Notes: generated by a model from the sequence alone, not told the origin. A DNA stretch of 64,000 bases from Arcicella rosea (GCF_040543805.1 NZ_JBEUMS010000003.1:310001-374000), one strand, 5' to 3'. Shown: positions 1 through 9,764, numbered from the stretch's first letter. Translations and numbers: made by a program.

Positions 1-1778
1 AAAGTACTGTAAGCCGCAACTTGTTCATAAACTGATACTTCACTAGCTCCTAAACACAAAGCAGGTACTTCCATTAAAGTACTTTGAATTCCTACTCTAT
101 TGGCAAATTCTGCTACTTTTTTAGGGCCTAGTAATTTCATTAATCCTGCAGAAACAGAGTTAATTGAAAGCCCCATCGCATGACGAAGCGACATGGAAGC
201 ATAAGAATAACTTCCTGTTGAGTTTTGTGGTGTCCATGTTCTATCTATACCATCTTCAGGTCCAAAAGTTACGGGTTCATCAACAACGCTTCCACATAAA
301 TTTACGACATCGTTTTCGAGTGCAGTAGCATAAACAAATGGTTTGAAAGTAGAGCCAGGCTGGCGCTTACTTTGTTTTACGTGATCAAATTTGAAGTATT
401 TAAAATTGATTCCTCCTACCCAAGCTTTAATATGACCGTCGTTTGGATTCATCGCCATAAAACCACAATTCAAAATCCTTTTATAATAACTCATAGAATC
501 AAGTGGCGACAATGTTGTATCTCTATCTCCCTGCCAAGAAAATACAGTCATTTTCACAGGTGTTTTTAATACTTTCCAAACGGCCTCTTCGTCGCCATCC
601 AATTCTTCCATCAAGGCTTTATAACGCTGAGTACGCTTCATCGCATCTTTCAAAAACCCTTTGATTTCGTGCATTTTCTCATCTACCCACGGATTTCTCC
701 CTTTCCAATGTGCATAAAACAATTTTTGTTGGTTTCGCATGTGGTCATCCAAAGACGATTGTGCATAAGCTTGAATTCTTGAATCAATGGTTGTGTAAAT
801 TTTCAAACCACTGGTGTATAAATTTAATTTATCTCCGTCATCTCTGGTTGAATTCAAATCGGCAATAATTTCTTGCAATTGTCTTTTTACTGCTTCACGC
901 AAATAAGGTGCTTGACCTGTATTTTGATTTTCCACTTTGAACTTCAGTCCGAGTGATTCTTCTTGCAAAGCAAGCATTTCTTCTTCAGATAAATGTTCAT
1001 ACTTGTTCATCTGACTAAGTACTACATTTCTTCTAATCGTACATTTTTCTGGATGGCGACGTGGGTCGTACAGAGATGGATTTTGTAACATCCCAACCAA
1101 AGTAGCAGCTTCTTTTACGCTTACATTACCCACATTTTTACCAAAATAGGTTTTGCAGGCAACTCTGATTCCGTAAGCGTTATTCCCAAATTCTACTTCA
1201 TTCAAGTACATCTTTAGAATTTCTTGTTTGGTATAACGACTTTCCAAACGTATCGCTAAAATCCATTCTTTTGTTTTAGCTATGACAGTTCTTACCAAAG
1301 GAATTTTAGCTAACAAACCTTTATAGCTTGGTCCATCTTCGGTTGGATCTAATCTACGAGTATCAAAAAGATTTTTGGCTAATTGTTGCGAGAGCGTACT
1401 TCCTCCACCAGCACGACCAAAATGAGAAATCACCCTGAAAGTACTTCTTAAATCAATCCCAGAATGCTGTGTAAAACGAGCATCTTCTGTTGAGACAAGT
1501 GCATTAATAATGTTGGGGGAAAGTTCTTCGTATTCTACAGGAGAACGGTTTTCACGGAAGTATTTTTCTAATTCTACGCCATCTTCCGAAATCAAAACAG
1601 AAGCAATTTGGCTTTTAGGGTTTTCCAGTTCCTGCAAACTTGGCATGCCACCAAAAAGCCACAAAAAATTATATTGAACGGCAATAATGTATAATATAAA
1701 TGCAATAAAACCAATAATCGACAGTTTCCAAAGTCGAGAAATTACTTGTTTATATTTGCCAGCTTGAAGTTGAATCAT
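1..1778 (-). CDS. Penicillin-binding protein 1A-type transglycosylase/transpeptidase (C-terminus off window)
   Basis: Bifunctional class A PBP that polymerises and cross-links peptidoglycan at the inner membrane. The first 592 codons are present; the 3' end lies beyond the left edge. A short cytoplasmic stretch is followed by one membrane segment (about residues 15-35). The glycosyltransferase part shows the family 51 hallmarks TEDARFTQHSGID and GGSTLSQQLAKN. The transpeptidase part has the active-site serine in QPGSTFKPF (S476) and an SxN motif (SINS); the KTG motif would be off window. The start is the ATG at 1778, just ahead of the membrane anchor. It is transcribed away from the sugar kinase gene. 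Function is certain at family level; whether it is the sole PBP1A cannot be seen. Confidence 0.95.
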   Translation of the reverse strand, partial: MIQLQAGKYKQVISRLWKLSIIGFIAFILYIIAVQYNFLWLFGGMPSLQELENPKSQIASVLISEDGVELEKYFRENRSPVEYEELSPNIINALVSTEDARFTQHSGIDLRSTFRVISHFGRAGGGSTLSQQLAKNLFDTRRLDPTEDGPSYKGLLAKIPLVRTVIAKTKEWILAIRLESRYTKQEILKMYLNEVEFGNNAYGIRVACKTYFGKNVGNVSVKEAATLVGMLQNPSLYDPRRHPEKCTIRRNVVLSQMNKYEHLSEEEMLALQEESLGLKFKVENQNTGQAPYLREAVKRQLQEIIADLNSTRDDGDKLNLYTSGLKIYTTIDSRIQAYAQSSLDDHMRNQQKLFYAHWKGRNPWVDEKMHEIKGFLKDAMKRTQRYKALMEELDGDEEAVWKVLKTPVKMTVFSWQGDRDTTLSPLDSMSYYKRILNCGFMAMNPNDGHIKAWVGGINFKYFKFDHVKQSKRQPGSTFKPFVYATALENDVVNLCGSVVDEPVTFGPEDGIDRTWTPQNSTGSYSYASMSLRHAMGLSINSVSAGLMKLLGPKKVAEFANRVGIQSTLMEVPALCLGASEVSVYEQVAAYST

Positions 1779-2171
1779 GTGTAATTTTCAATAAGGATTA
1801 TTAAGAGGACTGTTTAAAAGCAATTAATACTCAAATAAAAGCTCTTCAAAACAGCGAATGCTGTTGTTTCTGAATAAACTATCTTACAAATTTAAAAATT
1901 TAATATTGAATTCCCGCAAAGACCTATACTTTAGGCAATTTCGTTAGATTCTTGTTTCAGAGAACGTCAGCTATTTTCAAAAATTGTAATATCAGTAATA
2001 TCCTTCAATCGTTTTCCTCAAGATACAAGATTTTAGCAGTTTTACACAAAATATTCAAAAGCATTTCTTGATGTTTTTCTACTTCAGCGTCAATTTTATA
2101 AACAAGCCCTGCATTCACACATGAAAAATCTGTAAATTGCATGATTATTTCAATATTCTAAAATATTCTAA
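1779..2171. other. Intergenic region between divergent PBP1A and sugar kinase genes
   Basis: This 393-bp AT-rich spacer must hold the promoters of two divergent genes, but no convincing TTTG / TAnnTTTG pair was found. The only other structure seen is a 45-codon open frame on the minus strand, listed separately. Confidence 0.5.
2005..2142 (-). CDS. Possible 45-residue small protein (doubtful)
   Basis: An ATG at 2142 opens a 45-codon frame ending in TGA at 2005-2007. The product would be small and acidic (starts MQFTDFSCVNAG, ends YLEEND), with a helix-like middle containing two cysteines. It has no recognised family, no visible ribosome binding site and no clear promoter. It lies in the same direction as, and upstream of, the PBP1A gene. 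In AT-rich intergenic DNA a frame of this length can arise by chance, so it is listed only as a candidate. Confidence 0.2.
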   Translation of the reverse strand: MQFTDFSCVNAGLVYKIDAEVEKHQEMLLNILCKTAKILYLEEND

Positions 2172-3086
2172 ATGAGTTTATTAGCAATTGGTTCGGTAGC
2201 TTTTGACGCCCTCGAAACACCCTACGGCAAAACAGACAAAATCATAGGTGGTGCAGGAACATACATTTCTTTGTCTGCTTCTTACTTTAAAATCCCCGTA
2301 AATCTTGTAGCCGTTGTCGGCGAAGATTTTCCACAAGAATACATTCAACTTCTTGAAAATAAAGGAATTAACACAAACGGTTTGCAAATTAAAAAAGGAG
2401 AAAAATCGTTCTTTTGGTCTGGTCGTTATCACAACAATATGAATTCTCGTGATACATTAGTGACTGAATTGAATGTTTTAGCCACTTTTGACCCTATCAT
2501 TCCAAACGAATACCAAGACTGTGAATACTTAATGTTGGGAAATTTAACACCAGCAGTGCAAATTACAGTAATTGAACGTTTAGCGAAACGACCTAAATTA
2601 GTTGTAATGGACACCATGAACTTTTGGATGGACATTGCAATGGATGATTTGAAGAAAGTACTTACAATGGTTGATGTACTTTGTATCAATGATGAAGAAG
2701 CTCGCCAACTTTCTGGTGATTATTCTCTTAGAACTGCTGCCAAAACGATTATGGCAATGGGACCAAAAACCTTAATCATTAAAAAAGGGGAACACGGAGC
2801 TTTACTTTTCCAAGGAGATAAATTATTTTTCTGTCCAGCTTTAGTGCTTGAAGAAGTTTTTGACCCAACTGGAGCTGGCGATACTTTTGTTGGTGGTTTT
2901 ATTGGTTATTTAGCTAAAACTGATGACATCAGCTTTGAAAATATGAAAAGAGCTATCGTTCATGGTTCGGCAATGGCTTCTTTCTGTGTAGAGAAATTTG
3001 GAACTGAGCGCATCGTTAATTTGAGCGATGAAGAACTTACTGCCCGAATCAATGAATTCAAAGAATTAGCAGGATTCGACATTTAA
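2172..3086 (+). CDS. PfkB/ribokinase-family sugar kinase
   Basis: Predicted cytoplasmic ATP-dependent kinase of the ribokinase/PfkB fold, 304 residues, normal for the family. The N-terminal GGAGTYIS region matches the first PfkB signature (substrate lid and sugar contact). DPTGAGDTFVGGF near residues 232-244 is the second signature, carrying the catalytic aspartate and the anion hole. The substrate cannot be told from sequence: ribose, adenosine, fructose and other sugars or nucleosides are all used in this family. It stands alone on the plus strand and ends at a strong intrinsic terminator, so it is probably monocistronic. Confidence 0.9.
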   Translation: MSLLAIGSVAFDALETPYGKTDKIIGGAGTYISLSASYFKIPVNLVAVVGEDFPQEYIQLLENKGINTNGLQIKKGEKSFFWSGRYHNNMNSRDTLVTELNVLATFDPIIPNEYQDCEYLMLGNLTPAVQITVIERLAKRPKLVVMDTMNFWMDIAMDDLKKVLTMVDVLCINDEEARQLSGDYSLRTAAKTIMAMGPKTLIIKKGEHGALLFQGDKLFFCPALVLEEVFDPTGAGDTFVGGFIGYLAKTDDISFENMKRAIVHGSAMASFCVEKFGTERIVNLSDEELTARINEFKELAGFDI

Positions 3087-3092
3087 TATTTT

Positions 3093-3132
3093 CGGATTAC
3101 TAGATTCAGCGAGTCTAGTAATCCGATTTTTT
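3093..3132 (+). terminator. Rho-independent terminator after the sugar kinase
   Basis: A perfect 12-bp stem (3093-3104 with 3114-3125) and a 9-nt loop are followed by a T run at 3127-3132. The minus-strand side lacks a T tract, so it serves the plus-strand gene only. It abuts the end of the convergent CBS gene. Confidence 0.9.
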
Positions 3133-3569
3133 CACATCCCACCTCCTGAAATAAAATTCTGTAAATGGCTAATGGTGGCTTTTTGGTCTTCAATAATATA
3201 ACGAACTACATCGCCCATCGAAACAATTCCTACAACGTGCTTATCGGCAATAACGGGTAAATAACGAATATGTTTTGCCGACATAATTTCCATACATGTC
3301 TCAATAGAGTCTTCAAATTTCACAGATGGATATTCAGATTCCATGATTTCCGACACCAGAGTATCATTTGAATGCTTCCCTTTTACGATTACTTTTTGGG
3401 CGTAATCTCGCTCGGTTAGTATTCCTACAAAATCATCTTGGTTATACACGACAAGCGCTCCAATATTTTTCTGAGACATAATCTCAAGTGCTTCATAAAC
3501 AGTTTTAGAAGCATCAATAACGGTAACAGTATTTCCTTTGTGATAAATAAGATTAGATACTCTTTTCAT
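3132..3569 (-). CDS. CBS domain-pair protein
   Basis: Small stand-alone protein of 145 residues made almost entirely of two CBS motifs (about residues 10-65 and 75-130), which form one Bateman module. The repeats show the usual pattern: VYEALEIMSQKNIGALVVY and GILTERDYAQKVIVKG, then CMEIMSAKHIRYLPVI and GIVSMGDVVRYIIED. Such modules bind adenosine nucleotides such as AMP, ATP or SAM and regulate partner proteins or act as energy sensors. No enzymatic or membrane domain is attached. It has no same-strand partner close by, and its 3' end meets the sugar kinase terminator. Family is clear; physiological role unknown. Confidence 0.9.
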   Translation of the reverse strand: MKRVSNLIYHKGNTVTVIDASKTVYEALEIMSQKNIGALVVYNQDDFVGILTERDYAQKVIVKGKHSNDTLVSEIMESEYPSVKFEDSIETCMEIMSAKHIRYLPVIADKHVVGIVSMGDVVRYIIEDQKATISHLQNFISGGGM

Positions 3570-3640
3570 AGTGCGATTTTTATTTTGTTATAATGCTATA
3601 ATTTAACAAAAAAATACAAAATAAAAAACCAAAAAATAAA

Positions 3641-4924
3641 TTATTTTCCGCCTACAATGATTTCAACCAATGAATCTATCCCTAAATGTTGATTCGCTGC
3701 CTCTAAAACCATCTCAGCGTTTATTCCTTGAATATGCTGAATGTAACAATCATAAAAATCTAAAGGAAGTTCTTCTGATAAAATCACTTTATAGCGATCT
3801 AAAATATCGAAAGGAGTATTTAATGAGCCCGCAAAAGATCCAATCATATAATTCTTCACTACTCCTAATTCATCATCTTTGATTAATTCTCTTTGAAGAA
3901 CATTAATTTCTTTATAAATCTCATCAATTGTTTGTTGAGTATTTTCTCTTTTAACATCAGTGCCAATCACAAAGTATCCAGCTTTTGAAAAGGGAGCAAT
4001 ATTAGAAGAAATACCATAAGTAAGCCCTTTCTCTTCACGAATATTACTCATCAACCTTGAGCCAAAATAACCACCCAATGTCTCATTTAAAACTAACATT
4101 TTGAAGTAATCTGGATGCTTGCGAGTCATCATTTGTTTCCCCATTCTAATCGACGATTGAATTGAATCTTCTTTTTCGATAAGTACAGATTTTTCAAGTA
4201 TAACATACTCGCCTTTATTAAGCGAAATATCTTTCACAATCTGCTGAACATCATTTTTTCCAAAAAAATCGTCCAGCAGATTAACTTCACTTTCTGTAAT
4301 TTTTCCAGAAAGAAAAATTCTAGGTTTCTTTCCTAACCAGAAATTTTGATAAAAATTTAGTAAAGTATTTCGGTTAATAGCTTGGATAGCTTCTTCATCT
4401 AAAGAATTTCCATAGGAATGGTTGTCGCCAAATACTTTTTTTCTAAACACTTTATTAGCGATGAAAGATGTTTTTCCTGCATTTACTTCAAGTGTTTGTA
4501 ATTGTATTTTCTTGAATTTTTCTAATTCATCTTCTGGGAAAATGGCATTTTCTAATATGTCTTTTACCATAGGCAAAAGCGTTGGCAAATACTTTGTCAA
4601 ACCGTAAACCGTAATATTAGCTCTGTCAAGTCCATGACCAAATTCAATAAATGCTCCATACTGGTCAAAAAAAGCACTTATCTGTGAAGAAGAATATCTC
4701 TTTGTTCCTTCTCCAAGCATTTTAGCTACAAATAGCGATACTCCATTTTGCTTTTCATACCAATTTCCTGCCTCAAAACTAATTTCTAGTTTAACAACTG
4801 ACTGTTCACCAATACTGATATAATGAACAGGGATGCCATTTGATAGCATCGTACTCTCTATTTTAGGAATAGATACTTGTTGAATCGTCTGAAATGCCGG
4901 GCTTTTTACTCTGTCTAAAATCAT
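3641..4924 (-). CDS. M16-family (insulinase-like) peptidase, probably non-catalytic
   Basis: A protein of 427 residues with the two-lobed layout of M16 peptidases: an N-terminal LuxS/MPP-like fold with LSNGIPVHY and an M16 C-terminal domain with MGKQMMTRKHPDYF, LNETLGGYFGSRLMSNIREEKGLTYG and later helices. The inverted zinc motif HxxEH expected near residues 60-70 is absent (GVSLFVAKMLGEGT there). This fits the inactive partner subunit of a two-subunit M16 protease, which helps bind substrate. In many Bacteroidota an active subunit is encoded next door; none is visible here. No signal peptide is seen. Upstream on the same strand lies porV, separated by a terminator. Confidence 0.85.
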   Translation of the reverse strand: MILDRVKSPAFQTIQQVSIPKIESTMLSNGIPVHYISIGEQSVVKLEISFEAGNWYEKQNGVSLFVAKMLGEGTKRYSSSQISAFFDQYGAFIEFGHGLDRANITVYGLTKYLPTLLPMVKDILENAIFPEDELEKFKKIQLQTLEVNAGKTSFIANKVFRKKVFGDNHSYGNSLDEEAIQAINRNTLLNFYQNFWLGKKPRIFLSGKITESEVNLLDDFFGKNDVQQIVKDISLNKGEYVILEKSVLIEKEDSIQSSIRMGKQMMTRKHPDYFKMLVLNETLGGYFGSRLMSNIREEKGLTYGISSNIAPFSKAGYFVIGTDVKRENTQQTIDEIYKEINVLQRELIKDDELGVVKNYMIGSFAGSLNTPFDILDRYKVILSEELPLDFYDCYIQHIQGINAEMVLEAANQHLGIDSLVEIIVGGK

Positions 4925-4978
4925 TGCTTATAAATGCTATTTTCTTGCTGGATTTTGATGATGCCAGATATTATTATC

Positions 4979-5012
4979 TAAAAAAAATGACATCTCGTTG
5001 GAGATGCCATTT
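4979..5012 (-). terminator. Terminator after porV
   Basis: A 12-bp stem with one G-U pair (4985-4996 with 5001-5012) has a 4-nt GTTG loop and eight T residues on the minus strand. It closes the porU-porV unit. Confidence 0.9.
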
Positions 5013-5047
5013 CACTATTGTAAAATATTTTTGAAACGCTACAGAAA

Positions 5048-6208
5048 CTAGTTTGTAGTAGTTGTTGCTACTTTAGGAGCTGCATTAAAATTTGCGTGTA
5101 AGCTCAATCTAAGTGTTTGTGCTAAAGCGTTTCCACTTGAAACTGGAATTAAGTATGCAAAATCCAAACCGAATTTTTTCTCTAATTTCACTCCAAAACC
5201 TGCTGTAAAATACTTACGTCCACCTTTACTAGCATCTTCAAAGAAATAGCCACCTCTTAAAGCAAACAAATCATTGTATAAATATTCTGCTCCTAAAGAA
5301 AGATTGATTTCTTTTAATTCTTCGCTAAAGCCATCTGGAGCATCTCCAAATGAACCTAAAATTCCACCAATCGCTGTTGAAGGTTGTTCTAATTTACCAT
5401 TCACTACTTTCGGAGTAGGTACCATTAATTTATTGATATCAGCCGTTAAAGTTAATTTATTGTGCTGATCAATTGTATTGATTGCAGCAAAACCTGCTTT
5501 CAAATTCGTTGGAATAAAGTTTGATTCGTTCAAACCATAAGAAACACGACCAGAAATGTTTTGAATCATTACACCCCAATTGTAGTTCCAAGGTTTATCT
5601 CTTTTTGAAGTATGGAATAAACCAATATCAGCACCAACTGTTGATTCAGTCTGAACCTGAACTGTACCTGCTGCTCCTGATGTAAGTGGCGATAATGCAG
5701 AATTAATATATTTTACATTTACTCCTAGTCCTAACTTCTCAGAAAGTTTACGAGAATAAGAAAGGGAAACTGAATATTCTTTAGAATTGAAATTTCCTAA
5801 AGATTGTCCAGCACTATTGGTAGCTTGAAATTCTCCTTGGTCAAAATAATGAACTGATAGGCCAATCGCTTGATTCGTTTGAATTTTTTTGTAGAAACTA
5901 GCGTTCAAAAGTCCCATATCATTCACTAACTGGCGTAACCACGGAGTATAAGATACTGAAACAGCCATATCTTTACCAGAAAAAGGAATTTTTCCTGGAT
6001 TCCAGAAAATGCTGTTAGCATCGCCATCTCCAGGCGAAAGCGCTACACCTGCATCACCCATTGCAGCTGAACGAGCATCTGGAGTAATTATTAAAGATTG
6101 GATAACTGGTGATGGTGTACGAGTAGTTTGAGCAAAGACGTTCACAGCGGGCACTGTTAATCCAAACAACAGAGACACTCTTAGAGCGCTGGTAATTTTT
6201 TTAATCAT
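5048..6208 (-). CDS. porV: Type IX secretion system outer membrane protein PorV
   Basis: PorV (LptO) is a FadL-like outer membrane beta-barrel that collects type IX cargo from the translocon and hands it to the PorU sortase. The 386-residue product has a signal peptide ending near VNVFAQ. Just after it comes the family hallmark PDARSAAMGDAGVALSPGDGDANSIFWNPGK, split here as PDARSAAMGDAG and DANSIFWNPGK. The rest is alternating amphipathic strands with aromatic turns, as expected for a barrel. It lies 94 bp downstream of porU on the same strand and has a promoter of its own in that gap. In known systems PorU and PorV form one attachment complex, which fits the adjacency. Confidence 0.95.
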   Translation of the reverse strand: MIKKITSALRVSLLFGLTVPAVNVFAQTTRTPSPVIQSLIITPDARSAAMGDAGVALSPGDGDANSIFWNPGKIPFSGKDMAVSVSYTPWLRQLVNDMGLLNASFYKKIQTNQAIGLSVHYFDQGEFQATNSAGQSLGNFNSKEYSVSLSYSRKLSEKLGLGVNVKYINSALSPLTSGAAGTVQVQTESTVGADIGLFHTSKRDKPWNYNWGVMIQNISGRVSYGLNESNFIPTNLKAGFAAINTIDQHNKLTLTADINKLMVPTPKVVNGKLEQPSTAIGGILGSFGDAPDGFSEELKEINLSLGAEYLYNDLFALRGGYFFEDASKGGRKYFTAGFGVKLEKKFGLDFAYLIPVSSGNALAQTLRLSLHANFNAAPKVATTTTN

Positions 6209-6245
6209 TGTCTTTAAGGTTAAAGTTTCTTGGAACGAGGCATAT

Positions 6246-6276
6246 CAAAAGTAGTCAATAAACCTTTTTTTACAAA
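6246..6276 (-). promoter_or_regulatory. Predicted Bacteroidota-type promoter for porV
   Basis: On the minus strand TTTG (6276-6273) is followed after 19 nt by TACTTTTG (6253-6246). This matches the -33/-7 consensus TTTG / TAnnTTTG of the primary Bacteroidota sigma factor. It would start transcription about 30 nt upstream of the porV ATG, so porV need not rely on porU transcription. Confidence 0.6.
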
Positions 6277-6302
6277 ATTTATCCAAATATTCTTTGCTGG
6301 AA

Positions 6303-9300
6303 TTATTTAAGCAAAATAATCTTGCCACTTCCATTGGCTTGATAGCCAGTTGTTAGTGACTTTACAAAAATACGATAAAAGTAATTACCAGTTACATTTG
6401 AGACAGAATCTTCTACAATATTCCATGAAATTTTATTAAATGGTGAGCTTACTCGGTAAGCATTCTCGTCTATTTGTTTTATTAAATGCCCAAAAGTATC
6501 AAAAATTTCGACAATTATATTCAAATCATCTCCTTCTTGGTTATGCTCAAAACTGAAAGTAGCTTTTTCTTTTGCTGGATTCGGAAAACTAAATACATTT
6601 TTTAAGCGATTTTGGCTTTCTGAATTGACACTGAATCGTAACGAAGCTTCGTTTGAATTATTATTTGTATCCCAAACTTTTAATTTTAATTGATGTTCGC
6701 CAGCCGTCAAACCCTTGATTTGATATTTTACTTGCCCACTTTTGTAATCATCTTTTGTTGCGATAAAATACTGATTTACAGCAATATTCAAAGTGTCATC
6801 AATCGTTAAAAGCAACTCATGCCCTAAACCTTCACTGGCAATATTAATACCGCTCTCATCTGAAATATTGGCAATAAAAATAGGATTATCATTCGTAGCC
6901 CCTCCATCCACAAAGGTATTATCATTGAGGAAGAGATTTAATTGAGGCGGAACATTATCAAGTACTAGGCTATTATCAGCACCACCAATCAAAGGGCTCA
7001 AAGCACCTAGTGCATCTGTTAAACCATCGTTCGTTTGCGCATAAATGTAAATTTTACCTTCTCCCAATTGATAATTAATATCTTTAGGAATCATAAAAGT
7101 GCTAGTAAAGCTTCCATTCAAAACACTGACTTCTCCTTTAAATAAAATATTTGTAAAATCTTGATAATTGAACTTCGCTCCTTTATTTCCTTTGGTTAAA
7201 ATACTCTTTTCTTTATCATAAACGGTAATAATTGCCTTTCCTGTAAAGTTATTTATTTTTGTTTCACTCGCCAATTGTCTAATTTCTCCTTCAATGGTTA
7301 CTTTACTTTGTGCCTTTATGGTATCAGCTTTTGCAGTTTCTTTTCCATTTACTTTCAATACCACAGCTTCATATTGTGGGTAAGCCAGTTTCATGGATGG
7401 GTCGCCAAGTAAAGAGAAATTTCTATTCAATATGCCTTGAAAACTATTGTTTTTCGTATAAATCATAACATCTCCCAAACGTGGCATTTCACCATTTTTA
7501 GCAGTAAAGACAGATTCATAAAAGGCTTGATTAATAAAAAAATTGGTGTTTTGATAAACGGGTCTTGTCGTCGTTAATAATGCGATGGCTCCACCATTTG
7601 GATTAAGAATTGATAACTCCGCCCCTGAAATTTGATTAGGGTCATCAAAGCGACCAAACTGACAAGTAGCAGTTAGCATCAAAGGCATATTATTAAAATT
7701 TGTCCACGATTCTACATCTTTCAATGTCAAAATTTGTTCGTCTGTCAGCCCTCCTTCTGCACCATGTCCATTATAGTTGATAATTAATGAACCTTGTTGG
7801 AAAGCTTGATTAAGCGCAGTATTAGCTGCTGGCGACCTTTGTCCTTCTGGTAAAGAAACAAGCGGGTAAGCATCTAAATAAATTTTATTGGTTTGATATG
7901 CTGGATAAAAAGAATTGACCATTGATGCAAATGCTTCAGCATCTTGTTGGTGAATATTTCCATCGCCATCATCAGCAACAAAAGCTACTTTGTTTCGCCA
8001 TTGCCCAATTGTATTTTTATTCGTTCCATAATTGATTAGCTTGTCAACAATTTGCTTGGCTTCTTCTACATTTTTCACGGGCAATCTCCCAATTCCGATT
8101 TCAAGACTATGATTTCCAGCTTGATTTTCAATCCATTCGCCTTCATTATCTTCTAAAAAACCAAAATAATCATCGGAAGAATAGCTAAAAATAGGATGCA
8201 AAGATTCTCTGCTTTCATAAGTTGGAATCAAAATAGCTCTGGTTTCATCATTAATGACATTCAGCCTTTTTTTATAATCATACGAAGCATCACCAAAAAG
8301 TAATAAGTACTTTATTTTACTAGGATTTCTTTGATAGAGATTTCTCATAAAATCTCTGATGGCAGAAATATCTTGTTTCCCTGAAGCATATTCATTATAA
8401 ATTTCTTCTGGTGAAACCACCAATACTGATAATTTATCATGCTGACGTCTAAAATCCGCAAGTCTTTCTACTTGATTTGTTAAAAGTTTAGACGCAACAA
8501 TTACCAAATCAGGTACTTCAACATTATGTAAATTTTGATTATTAATCTTTTGAGAAGAAACTGGATTCAGGAATTCTGTTGTATTAAAAATAATATATTC
8601 TTTAACAATCTGACTACTTGCTCCAAAATTAAGCGTTTGGCTTTGTTGTAAAAAAGCCTGACTAAATGGTTGTAAAGGATTGGTAATATCCCAAATTTTA
8701 AAATTGATAAATGGTTTTTCTATCACATAATTTACAGAAGGATAATTTGAACTTTCTAAAGACCGAAAAATAGTTTGTTGGTTATATAATTTTAAAGTTC
8801 GTTGAGATTGTAATCCTAAAAAATTCAAATATCCACTTCCAAAAGTAAGCGTCTTTTTATCGTAAGTTAGTCCGATTTTTAAGTCATTGACATTCGTAAA
8901 GTTACTCCCATTTATGATGAAACTTTTACTAGCAATTGCCCCTTTATAATCATATCGGTCTGAACCAATGGCTGAAATTGCCAATCTTCCGAGGTTTTGT
9001 TCATTTGCTCTTAATACAAAATCTGTTTGTCCGTAAGCAACAGCAACCGCAGAACAAGTAATATTTACAGAAGAATTAGCCGTAATTCCAGGAAGATTAA
9101 AAGTAAATATTTGTTCATTGGTTCCTGAAAATTCTTCCCCAAACCATTCTCTTCCAGAACCTGCAAAAGGTGCTTGCGCTAATATATTTTTCTGGTCTAT
9201 TTCATGAAAAACGTAATCGTCGAATGTGTAAATATTTTTGGTGGCTTCAATAGAAGGCTGTTCTTTTATTCGTAAACCCTTGGTTTCAGAGACTCTCAGA

Positions 9301-9719
9301 AAATAAAAAGTAGTATCAGAATAAATATTGAATTGATGCTTGTAGGAATTGGTAGAGGAATTATAAATTGTTTTATGCGGACTTTGTCCATAAAAAAGAA
9401 TATAATCTTGGGCATCAAATTTCCCATCTGCTTCTCCTTCGATATAAATACTATTTTCTGTTAAATCAACAGGACGATTTTCAGCATTACTTTGGGGTAG
9501 CATTCCACCTCCATTTCCAAAAAGTTGAAGATTCTGAGGATTAATTGTTGCTAAATCAAAGCCATTTTTTTGTAGAAATGTAGCGTCTAGTCGATAAACA
9601 CCATTACTGTTGACTCCAATTTTTAGCCAATTTCCTTTAGCCAATACAGCATTGTTCTGTGCGTAGCTGTTGAAAGAAATAATAAAAAGTAGAAGATTAT
9701 ATAGAAATGATTTTTTCAA
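6303..9719 (-). CDS. porU: Type IX secretion system sortase PorU (C25 peptidase)
   Basis: PorU is the surface gingipain-fold cysteine protease that removes the C-terminal sorting signal of type IX cargo and links it to lipopolysaccharide or other anchors. The 1138-residue protein starts with a signal peptide ending SFNSYAQ. The C25 caspase-like region is in the middle: VVSPEEIYNEYASGKQD, then the catalytic histidine H652 in NYNGHGAEGG and the catalytic cysteine C686 in TATCQFGRFDD. Immunoglobulin-like and beta-rich segments follow, with a terminal type A sorting-like domain (FSFPNPAKEKATFSF to the end). Real PorU proteins keep their C-terminal domain. Length and gene order with porV are typical. 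Confidence 0.95.
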   Translation of the reverse strand: MKKSFLYNLLLFIISFNSYAQNNAVLAKGNWLKIGVNSNGVYRLDATFLQKNGFDLATINPQNLQLFGNGGGMLPQSNAENRPVDLTENSIYIEGEADGKFDAQDYILFYGQSPHKTIYNSSTNSYKHQFNIYSDTTFYFLRVSETKGLRIKEQPSIEATKNIYTFDDYVFHEIDQKNILAQAPFAGSGREWFGEEFSGTNEQIFTFNLPGITANSSVNITCSAVAVAYGQTDFVLRANEQNLGRLAISAIGSDRYDYKGAIASKSFIINGSNFTNVNDLKIGLTYDKKTLTFGSGYLNFLGLQSQRTLKLYNQQTIFRSLESSNYPSVNYVIEKPFINFKIWDITNPLQPFSQAFLQQSQTLNFGASSQIVKEYIIFNTTEFLNPVSSQKINNQNLHNVEVPDLVIVASKLLTNQVERLADFRRQHDKLSVLVVSPEEIYNEYASGKQDISAIRDFMRNLYQRNPSKIKYLLLFGDASYDYKKRLNVINDETRAILIPTYESRESLHPIFSYSSDDYFGFLEDNEGEWIENQAGNHSLEIGIGRLPVKNVEEAKQIVDKLINYGTNKNTIGQWRNKVAFVADDGDGNIHQQDAEAFASMVNSFYPAYQTNKIYLDAYPLVSLPEGQRSPAANTALNQAFQQGSLIINYNGHGAEGGLTDEQILTLKDVESWTNFNNMPLMLTATCQFGRFDDPNQISGAELSILNPNGGAIALLTTTRPVYQNTNFFINQAFYESVFTAKNGEMPRLGDVMIYTKNNSFQGILNRNFSLLGDPSMKLAYPQYEAVVLKVNGKETAKADTIKAQSKVTIEGEIRQLASETKINNFTGKAIITVYDKEKSILTKGNKGAKFNYQDFTNILFKGEVSVLNGSFTSTFMIPKDINYQLGEGKIYIYAQTNDGLTDALGALSPLIGGADNSLVLDNVPPQLNLFLNDNTFVDGGATNDNPIFIANISDESGINIASEGLGHELLLTIDDTLNIAVNQYFIATKDDYKSGQVKYQIKGLTAGEHQLKLKVWDTNNNSNEASLRFSVNSESQNRLKNVFSFPNPAKEKATFSFEHNQEGDDLNIIVEIFDTFGHLIKQIDENAYRVSSPFNKISWNIVEDSVSNVTGNYFYRIFVKSLTTGYQANGSGKIILLK

Positions 9720-9764
9720 AATGCCAGGTCTTTTTAATTTTTAAACGTAAGCTTATTTCAAAAA

